Shown here: one piece after another, positions 1 to 5,656 of the stretch
Layout: each line of letters begins with the position of its first letter
Numbering within the stretch: position 1 is the stretch's first letter
DNA from: Caldisericia bacterium
GTDB lineage: Bacteria; Caldisericota; Caldisericia; UBA6126
Direction: 5' to 3'
DNA: 8,110 nt
Assembly (NCBI GenBank): GCA_028708485.1
Contig: JAQVYZ010000035.1
Coordinates: forward strand, 1 to 8,110
Notes under the pieces: generated by a model
The model's database searches: none
What the model saw: the letters and a program-made list of their open reading frames with translations, nothing else
What the model was told of the DNA's origin: nothing
Program-made: the position numbers and the translations under genes

Positions 1-2403
1 GATGTACCGGTTGTATTGGACCAACCTTTACCTGCTGAATATGCTTTCCCTCTTTGTATTGATCAATATCAAGATAAGATTTACGCTATCACTAACCAGG
101 ATATTGTGATCTATAACGAGAATTTTGAGATGATCCAAAAAACACCTATACCAGAGTCCTTTTGGTTGGGAGGGGATATTAAAACTAAACAGACGGTATT
201 AATCATGGTAAATCGAGCTTTATTGAGAGTGAATGAAAAATATTTGATCCTGACAGATACATTGACTACCGTTTATATTTATAACCGCGAAACTCTTGAA
301 TTAATCGCTAAAATACAAAATGAAGAATATGGCTTAACTATATCCAATGAGAAATTATTCCAAAATATTTTAGAAATGGAGATCAGTGAGGACGGATTGC
401 TATATCTTTGCGACCTCTATGGAATCATAGTGTATGATCTCAAACATCAGATCTTGATCACTACTCTTAACATTCGTTTTGGTGCTGATATTGTACTGAC
501 TTCGGATAAAATCTATGTTTCCAGCATATCCGATATTGACATTTATACCTTACAGGGAGGACATACAAAAACTATTGAGACAGAGGACTATTATATCTTT
601 TCCTATTCGATGGTTTTATACGATAACGAGACGCTTCTTGTTTCAGATCCTTTAGATAAAGCTCTTAGATTAATCAAAGAAGACGGAACTATCGAAAAGA
701 AGGTTTCCCTCTCTTCAAAGTATGGATACCTTTTGGAAAAGATGATTAAAAAGGGCGATAAGTTTTTTATTCTGTCTTTGGTGATTTCCAAGAAAATTCC
801 CTATCTTCAAGCAAAACTTATTGAAATTGATAATAAATGCAAACTAACGAAGGAAACACATAAGAACTTAACCAAAGATATGAAGAACCTGAAAATGTAT
901 CTTCCCAATCCGTCTGACGTTTTTTTAACGGAAGATAACACCCGTTATGTAAATTTATTAAATCCATTAAACTCTGTCAATTTCGTTAAAATTTCTCCCG
1001 ATGCAGACGAAATTGAAGAAATTCCGATTAAAATTGAGTATGAATCCTCTTCATATTTTGACACTATCCTGGATTTGTATTTTAATTCGGATGAACAGGT
1101 TGGTCTTTTGATTATCAATTTGATGTCACAAGAATGCACCGTTTTTATTTATAATTTTCAAGATGAAGAGAGTTCTTCATTTATGTTAAAAACAAAAAAA
1201 GAATATTCTCTGATCACTTCCTTTGCTTTTGATGATTCGAGAGTGATAGGTTATGACGTGTTTTTCTGTGAGTTTGTGGTATTTGATAGAGAAACTGGTG
1301 AAGAAACCAAGAGATTTTCAGTTATACCTGATTTAAATCCTTATTCAGTGTCAGACTTACGTTTACGGAAAGATACAATTTATTTCATGGATAAAGCCTC
1401 TCCTTCCATCCATTCATTCCAAATAGATAACAAATCAGAATCCATATTTGATGCCACCTATTTTCTTCCAAATTTTGGAACTGGCGTGTCTTCCTATGAT
1501 GTTGACGCTGATGGAAATGTGTTTATTCTTGACCATATTTCCGGCACTGTCACGTCTATCCGAGAAGAACAAATGAATCAATGGGGTACCAGTAAAAGAA
1601 TCATGGATGCAAATAACCTGACAACCCATTTTCAGGAATACTATCATCCCTCTCTTATCGGGGTCAACTCGTCACGCGTTATGGTGTATGATTTTGGGAA
1701 CCAGAGATTGGTGGAATTACCTAAGAATACAATCAAAGAAGCGACTTCAAAGCCTACTAATGTTCATGTTTTTCCTGAAATGATTCAAAGGGAATTTTTC
1801 AGAGACAAAGAAATCAAAGTTTCGCTATCATTACAGATTTTTTACCAAAAAGGAGATATAACTGTTTCAGGTTTACCTGAGTACATGAGATTTGAAAAGT
1901 TCTCTTCCTCCAAATCAAGTCAGGTATTGCAATTGATAATCGACCCATCCAACATCACTGAAGAAAAAGTAGAAACCTTTACAGTAACCTGCAATGAGAT
2001 ATCGCAGATAATCCAGGTTACACTAAAACCTCTTCAGTCGTATTTAACAGGAAAACATGATTCCCCCTATGTGCATTTTCCAAACGGGTATTTTTTATCT
2101 AAGTCGCCAATAACCGTACAAAACGGAATTGTTATAGCCGGTGAAGATTTTCTGCGGTTTTATGGGATTGATGTGTTTGTTGCCGGTAAGGAGATTCAAA
2201 TTACTCATGCGGGAATTACGTTAATCTTCTATGCTGAGACCAATGAAGGATTTCTATATTTAAATAAAACTAAAGTGCCTTTCAAAATGGATGTTCCACT
2301 TAAAAAAGACCAGCATCAGTGGTTGATTCCTTTAAACAGTATCTTAGATTTGTTTAGTAAACCGGTTACAGTCAATCAAAATGCAGTGAATTTTATTTAT
2401 TAA
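1..2403 (+). CDS. Large beta-propeller-like protein with C-terminal Cu-amine-oxidase-N-like domain (5' end missing)
   Basis: The reading frame is open to base 1, giving 800 visible residues and a TAA stop. A TTG at 16 could be read as a start, but no ribosome binding site precedes it and coding-like sequence (DVPVV) lies upstream, so I treat the gene as cut by the window edge. Residues about 1-585 consist of repeated beta-rich blades of NHL/WD-like character, such as LLVSDPLDKALRLIKEDG, NVFILDHISGTVTSI and VMVYDFGNQRLVEL. About 590-680 looks like a beta-sandwich (Ig-like) segment. About 702-800 resembles the Cu-amine-oxidase N-terminal-like domain (PF07833 type): ITVQNG, then a hydrophobic strand, YLNKTKVPF and WLIPLNSILDLF. 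Proteins with that domain are usually exported, but the N-terminus that would show a signal peptide is outside the window. No catalytic motif was found. It is probably an extracytoplasmic binding or structural protein, separated from the next operon by a 312-base gap and unlikely to belong to it. Confidence 0.75.
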   Translation, partial: DVPVVLDQPLPAEYAFPLCIDQYQDKIYAITNQDIVIYNENFEMIQKTPIPESFWLGGDIKTKQTVLIMVNRALLRVNEKYLILTDTLTTVYIYNRETLELIAKIQNEEYGLTISNEKLFQNILEMEISEDGLLYLCDLYGIIVYDLKHQILITTLNIRFGADIVLTSDKIYVSSISDIDIYTLQGGHTKTIETEDYYIFSYSMVLYDNETLLVSDPLDKALRLIKEDGTIEKKVSLSSKYGYLLEKMIKKGDKFFILSLVISKKIPYLQAKLIEIDNKCKLTKETHKNLTKDMKNLKMYLPNPSDVFLTEDNTRYVNLLNPLNSVNFVKISPDADEIEEIPIKIEYESSSYFDTILDLYFNSDEQVGLLIINLMSQECTVFIYNFQDEESSSFMLKTKKEYSLITSFAFDDSRVIGYDVFFCEFVVFDRETGEETKRFSVIPDLNPYSVSDLRLRKDTIYFMDKASPSIHSFQIDNKSESIFDATYFLPNFGTGVSSYDVDADGNVFILDHISGTVTSIREEQMNQWGTSKRIMDANNLTTHFQEYYHPSLIGVNSSRVMVYDFGNQRLVELPKNTIKEATSKPTNVHVFPEMIQREFFRDKEIKVSLSLQIFYQKGDITVSGLPEYMRFEKFSSSKSSQVLQLIIDPSNITEEKVETFTVTCNEISQIIQVTLKPLQSYLTGKHDSPYVHFPNGYFLSKSPITVQNGIVIAGEDFLRFYGIDVFVAGKEIQITHAGITLIFYAETNEGFLYLNKTKVPFKMDVPLKKDQHQWLIPLNSILDLFSKPVTVNQNAVNFIY

Positions 2404-2431
2404 CCGCACTATATTTTTTTCGGATTTTTAT

Positions 2432-2454
2432 AGGTAGTCAAATAACTATCTTTT
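2432..2454 (+). terminator. Weak terminator-like hairpin after the propeller gene
   Basis: Left arm AGGTAGT (2432-2438), six-base loop CAAATA, and right arm ACTATCT (2445-2451) form a 7-bp stem with one G-U pair, followed by a short T run (2451-2454). It lies 28 bases after the stop codon, where a Rho-independent terminator would be expected. The stem is AT-rich and the T run short, so it would be a weak terminator at best. Confidence 0.3.
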
Positions 2455-2458
2455 CTAT

Positions 2459-2514
2459 ATGGTTTTGATTAGTATTTTGTGTCATGAATCGGTGTGTTGA
2501 TGGTTTTGTTAAGT
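2459..2514 (+). repeat. Imperfect 15-base direct repeat
   Basis: ATGGTTTTGATTAGT (2459-2473) recurs as ATGGTTTTGTTAAGT (2500-2514), 13 of 15 bases identical, start-to-start distance 41. It could be a pair of binding sites for a regulator, but the sequence is low-complexity and T-rich, so chance is a fair explanation. Confidence 0.25.
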
Positions 2515-2521
2515 TTCGATA

Positions 2522-2549
2522 TTGTTTGCTTTTAAAAATGAAATAAAAT
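2522..2549 (+). promoter_or_regulatory. Possible sigma-A-type promoter for the gcvH-lplA-fum-hdr operon
   Basis: TTGTTT (2522-2527) and TAAAAT (2544-2549) are separated by 16 bases and match the -35 and -10 consensus moderately (TAAAAT is 5 of 6 against TATAAT). Transcription from here would give a leader of roughly 160 bases that includes the inverted repeats at 2587-2660. Other -10-like strings occur in the same gap: TACAAT at 2577 and TATAAG at 2669, both without a convincing -35, and TATAAA at 2693, too close to the start codon. The region is AT-rich enough for such matches to arise by chance. Confidence 0.3.
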
Positions 2550-2586
2550 TCCCCTTTTTCTTTTTTGTAAAAATACTACAATACGC

Positions 2587-2660
2587 TCATAGTTCTATGA
2601 AAGATATCTCTTTCGAAAAAAAATGTTTCAAAGAATATATTGTTAATCACGCTTTTCGTG
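2587..2660 (+). promoter_or_regulatory. Cluster of short inverted repeats in the operon leader
   Basis: Several dyads lie back to back: TCATAG-TT-CTATGA (2587-2600), GAAAGA-TATC-TCTTTC (2599-2614), the palindrome TTTCGAAA (2611-2618) and CACG-CTTTT-CGTG (2648-2660). An alternative stem pairs 2609-2613 plus 2615-2618 with 2626-2634 (TCTTT with AAAGA, GAAA with TTTC, C2614 bulged) and excludes the GAAAGA hairpin. The dyads could be operators or RNA structures in the leader of the following operon. No known riboswitch or T-box consensus was recognised. Together with the promoter candidate, terminator-like hairpin and direct repeat, this accounts for everything seen in the 312-base gene-free gap. 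Confidence 0.35.
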
Positions 2661-2715
2661 TACTTGTTTATAAGGGAAGGTTTGGATTTTAATATAAAAT
2701 TGAAAGGAGAAAGGG

Positions 2716-3135
2716 ATGTCAGAATTACAAGGGTATCAATTACCAGATGATTTGTATTATCACAAAGAGCACATGTGGGTAAAAGTCGAAGGTAACAAAG
2801 CCACAGTAGGGGTAACAGATTTTTTTGTAAAACTCTCCGGAGAGATCTCCTATATTGAATTGCCCAGTACCGGTGATGACCTATCGAAGGATGATGTGGT
2901 TGGCACTGTAGAAACCGGAAAGTGGATCGGGAAAATTTACGCTCCTCTTACCGGCACGGTTGAATCAATCAATGAAGAAATTGATGATCAACCATCTTTA
3001 CCAAACACAGATCCATATGAAAGCGGTTGGCTGTTTAAAATGACAGTGAGTGATCCTTCAGAAATTTCTTCACTATTTCACGGAGCTTCCGCTGTAGAAT
3101 GGCAGACAGAACAGATCGCAAAACATATTAAATAG
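2716..3135 (+). CDS. gcvH: GcvH-like lipoyl carrier protein
   Basis: A 139-residue protein of the glycine cleavage H-protein family, slightly longer than the usual 125-130. The H-protein fold signature is clear: HMWVKVEGNKATVGVTDF (19-36), IELPSTGD (47-54), the lipoyl loop ETGKW with acceptor lysine K69, YAPLTGTV (75-82), and NTDPYESGWL (97-106). In the glycine cleavage system this protein carries the aminomethyl group on a lipoyl arm. Here no gcvT or gcvP is present, and the next gene is a lipoate ligase followed by fumarase and HdrA, so a dedicated redox or sulfur-carrier role like LbpA of the sHdr pathway is more attractive. The residues around the lysine differ from the common ESVKA. The start is supported by AAAGGAGA at 2703-2710. 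It is the first gene of the operon. The family is certain; the function beyond lipoyl carriage is inferred. Confidence 0.9.
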   Translation: MSELQGYQLPDDLYYHKEHMWVKVEGNKATVGVTDFFVKLSGEISYIELPSTGDDLSKDDVVGTVETGKWIGKIYAPLTGTVESINEEIDDQPSLPNTDPYESGWLFKMTVSDPSEISSLFHGASAVEWQTEQIAKHIK

Positions 3136-3144
3136 GAGCCCACT

Positions 3145-4218
3145 ATGTATCTATTCCAGTTTGATCGTTTACCCGGATTATTGTCTATGGCGATCTTTCA
3201 TGCTTTAGCCAGAGAGGGAGTCGACGCTCTTGTGATTGTTTCACCGGAAAAACCTTTAATCAGTATCGGTTATTTTCAAGATGCGACGCAAGAGTTGAAT
3301 TTACCTTACATGGAAGAGAACAAATTACCTCTGTTTAGAAGAGAAGTCGGTGGTGGAACTTGCTACCTTGACGAGAACCAGATTTTTTATCATGTAATTT
3401 ACGGATCAGAGAACAAAAAATTTCCTCAAAATATAAAAGATGCTTATCAAGTCCTTTCTGAGCCAGCTATCCGCACCCATCAACGTTTTGGGATTCCGGT
3501 CTCCTTCCGTGAAGTGAATGATCTCATCACGAAGGATGGAAGAAAGATTGGCGGAGAAGGGGGTGCGAATATTGGCAATTCCCTTGTTTTTGTCGGATCG
3601 ATGATGATGGATTTTGATTATCACACTATGTCTCAAGTTGCAAAAATCCCGGATGAAAAATGGCGGGATAAAGTATATAAAACGATTGAAGGGAATGTTT
3701 CTACCATGAAGAGGGAATTAGGAGAGATGCCGGATCGTTACGAAGTTCAATCCGTGTTGGTAGATGAATTTAAGAAGTTATTAGGACCTTTGGAAGTAGT
3801 AGACATAGACCATGAATTCATGTCAAAGATTCAAAGATTAGAATCCGAAATGCTGCAGCCCGAATTCTTATTTGGCAAGCAAAAATCACCCATTGACTCC
3901 TTTCGCATTAAGTCCGATATGCAGATGATATTCGGCACCCATAAATCGAAGGGTGGATTAATCAGAACCGTTCAGGAAGTTTCCGGTCCTAAAATCGGGG
4001 GCACATTAGAAGATATTGGTATCAGTGGTGACTTTACACTGGTGCCGAAAGAAAGCATTTCATCAAAATTGGAGAAACCATTACAGGGAAAAATACGTAC
4101 AGTTAAAGACCTGGAACCGATTGTGGAAGAGTTCTTTGATGATAACGCCATTGAAATGCCGGGAGTCACACCGGAAGATATGTTGAGCGCTATCAACATC
4201 ACCGAATCACAGGATTAA
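3145..4218 (+). CDS. lplA: Lipoate-protein ligase A family protein
   Basis: A 357-residue cytoplasmic enzyme of the biotin/lipoate ligase family, which activates lipoate with ATP and attaches it to a lysine of a carrier protein. The catalytic domain covers about 1-210: PLISIGYFQD (37-46), the lipoate/AMP-binding loop RREVGGGTCY (65-74), ND at 125-126, and DGRKIGG (131-137) with the expected catalytic lysine K134. About 250-350 resembles the C-terminal accessory domain of bacterial LplA, with ISGDFTLVP (293-301) and VTPEDMLSAI (341-350), so activation and transfer may be on one chain. Two differences from typical LplA: the N-terminal NMAxDEAL-like helix reads SMAIFHAL, lacking the acidic pair, and the segment after K134 is GGEGGAN rather than GSAQ. 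It begins 9 bases after the lipoyl protein gene, with GGAG (3135-3138) overlapping that gene's stop. K69 of the upstream protein is the obvious substrate. An octanoyltransferase-type activity is a less likely alternative. Confidence 0.88.
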   Translation: MYLFQFDRLPGLLSMAIFHALAREGVDALVIVSPEKPLISIGYFQDATQELNLPYMEENKLPLFRREVGGGTCYLDENQIFYHVIYGSENKKFPQNIKDAYQVLSEPAIRTHQRFGIPVSFREVNDLITKDGRKIGGEGGANIGNSLVFVGSMMMDFDYHTMSQVAKIPDEKWRDKVYKTIEGNVSTMKRELGEMPDRYEVQSVLVDEFKKLLGPLEVVDIDHEFMSKIQRLESEMLQPEFLFGKQKSPIDSFRIKSDMQMIFGTHKSKGGLIRTVQEVSGPKIGGTLEDIGISGDFTLVPKESISSKLEKPLQGKIRTVKDLEPIVEEFFDDNAIEMPGVTPEDMLSAINITESQD

Positions 4219-4228
4219 AGGAGAGAAC

Positions 4229-5074
4229 ATGAAAGAGATTACCATTTCTACCATCATAAATACAGTTGAAAAACTTTGTATCGATGCGAATTACTATATC
4301 GGCAAAGATGTAACAGACTGCATGAAAGCAAACCTGGAGAAAGAAGAATCTCCTGTGGGAAAAGAGATCTTATCCCAAATATTAGAAAATAATTCGCTGG
4401 CAGCAGAAAAACAGATTCCGATGTGTCAGGATACAGGTGTAGCCGTTATCTTCCTGGAAGTCGGTCAGGAGGTGCATATTGTCGGAGGAAGTCTTCAGGA
4501 AGCGATTCATGAAGGGGTCCGGCGAGGCTATGAGAAGGGATATTTACGCAAATCTATGGTGTATGACCCAATTATGGAAAGAAAAAATACCAAGGATAAC
4601 ACGCCAGCTATTATTTACACGGATATCGTACCGGGAGATACGATGAAGATTACCATTGCTCCAAAAGGGGCCGGATCGGAAAATATGAGCGAGCTTAGAA
4701 TGATGACTCCCTCGGACGGTATGGAAGGGGTGATTCAGTTTGTGGTGGATAAAGTGAAAAGAGCAAGTGGAAACCCATGTCCACCGGTTGTAGTCGGAGT
4801 AGGTCTCGGAGGTAATTTTGAGCAGAGCGCGTTATTGGCAAAGAAAGCATTACTCCGACCACTCGGTTCAAGGCACACCGAACAAAAGTTTGCCGATTTA
4901 GAGAGAACTTTGCTAGAAAAAATTAACAAGCTTGGAATTGGACCAATGGGTTTAGGCGGGAGAATCACTGCATTGGATGTACACATTGAAACAATGGCGT
5001 GTCATATTGCCAGTATGCCTGTTGCAATCAATATTCAGTGCCATGCTTCACGACATAAAACAGTTATTTTGTAA
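4229..5074 (+). CDS. fumA: Class I fumarate hydratase, alpha (N-terminal) subunit
   Basis: A 281-residue [4Fe-4S] hydro-lyase subunit (PF05681 type) that, with the beta subunit, interconverts fumarate and L-malate. The three cluster cysteines are all present: C66 in PMCQDTG, C184 in GNPCPP and C271 in IQCHASR. KGAGSEN (146-152) and GVGLGGNFE (190-198) are family signatures, and the length is as expected for a stand-alone alpha subunit. Class I fumarases are oxygen-sensitive and typical of anaerobes. The start is backed by AAAGGAGAG (4217-4225), overlapping the stop of the ligase gene. The close relative L(+)-tartrate dehydratase (TtdA) cannot be excluded on motifs alone, but no tartrate genes are nearby. 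Its position between a lipoate ligase and HdrA suggests fumarate/malate turnover is tied to the same process. Confidence 0.92.
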   Translation: MKEITISTIINTVEKLCIDANYYIGKDVTDCMKANLEKEESPVGKEILSQILENNSLAAEKQIPMCQDTGVAVIFLEVGQEVHIVGGSLQEAIHEGVRRGYEKGYLRKSMVYDPIMERKNTKDNTPAIIYTDIVPGDTMKITIAPKGAGSENMSELRMMTPSDGMEGVIQFVVDKVKRASGNPCPPVVVGVGLGGNFEQSALLAKKALLRPLGSRHTEQKFADLERTLLEKINKLGIGPMGLGGRITALDVHIETMACHIASMPVAINIQCHASRHKTVIL

Positions 5075-5086
5075 TAGGAGGGAAAG

Positions 5087-5656
5087 ATGTCAAAGGAAAT
5101 CTATTTAAAAACACCTTTGAAAACAGATGAGTTGGTTTCTTTGAATATAGGCGATAAAGTTTTTATTACAGGAATCCTTTATACCGCAAGAGATGCTGTT
5201 CATAAAAAACTATTCGCTTTATTGGAAAAGAAAGAGCCTCTCCCTTTTTCATTAGTAGGACAGGTTATTTATTATGTTGGGCCCTCTCCGGCGAAACCAG
5301 GGGATCCTATCGGATCAGCGGGACCAACTACAAGCTACCGTATGGACAAATACGCTCCCGCTTTATTGGATCTTGGTTTAAAAGCGATGATCGGCAAAGG
5401 GGTCCGATCCAAAGAAGTGAAAGAGGCTGTGGTTCGAAATAAAGCCGTCTATTTTATTGCCGTTGGCGGTGCAGGGGCTTTGTTAGCCCAAACGATCAAA
5501 GCCTCCAAAGTGATTGCGTACGATGAACTTGGCGCAGAAGCATTACGAGAGATTACCGTAGAGAATTTTCCCTGTTTTGTAGGGTTGGATACCAAAGGAA
5601 ATGATTTGTATGAACAGGGTGTTGCTACTTACCAAATCCACGAGGAGACAATATGA
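5087..5656 (+). CDS. fumB: Class I fumarate hydratase, beta (C-terminal) subunit
   Basis: A 189-residue partner of the preceding subunit (PF05683 type), contributing active-site residues to the fumarase heteromer. Signatures: TARDAVHK (33-40), YYVGPSP (62-68), GSAGPTTSYRMD (76-87), MIGKG with K104 (101-105), IAVGGAGALLAQ (124-135) and YDELGAEAL (145-153). The separate alpha and beta genes correspond to the two halves of the single-chain class I fumarases of enterobacteria. AGGAGGG at 5076-5082 fixes the start, 12 bases after the alpha stop. The 3' end overlaps the hdrA start by 4 bases (ATGA), so fumarase and HdrA synthesis are probably coupled. The beta subunit of L(+)-tartrate dehydratase is the alternative. 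Confidence 0.92.
   Translation: MSKEIYLKTPLKTDELVSLNIGDKVFITGILYTARDAVHKKLFALLEKKEPLPFSLVGQVIYYVGPSPAKPGDPIGSAGPTTSYRMDKYAPALLDLGLKAMIGKGVRSKEVKEAVVRNKAVYFIAVGGAGALLAQTIKASKVIAYDELGAEALREITVENFPCFVGLDTKGNDLYEQGVATYQIHEETI

Noticed and set aside
16..18. TTG as the true start of the first gene
   Set aside because: No ribosome binding site precedes it and the same frame is open to base 1, so the gene most likely begins outside the window.
2404..2715. Small RNA, T-box or known riboswitch in the intergenic gap
   Set aside because: No T-box consensus or other known riboswitch core was recognised; only short AT-rich hairpins are present.
2716..3135. Ordinary glycine-cleavage role for the H-like protein
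   Set aside because: Not excluded, but no gcvT, gcvP or glycine riboswitch is visible, and the partners are a lipoate ligase, fumarase and HdrA.
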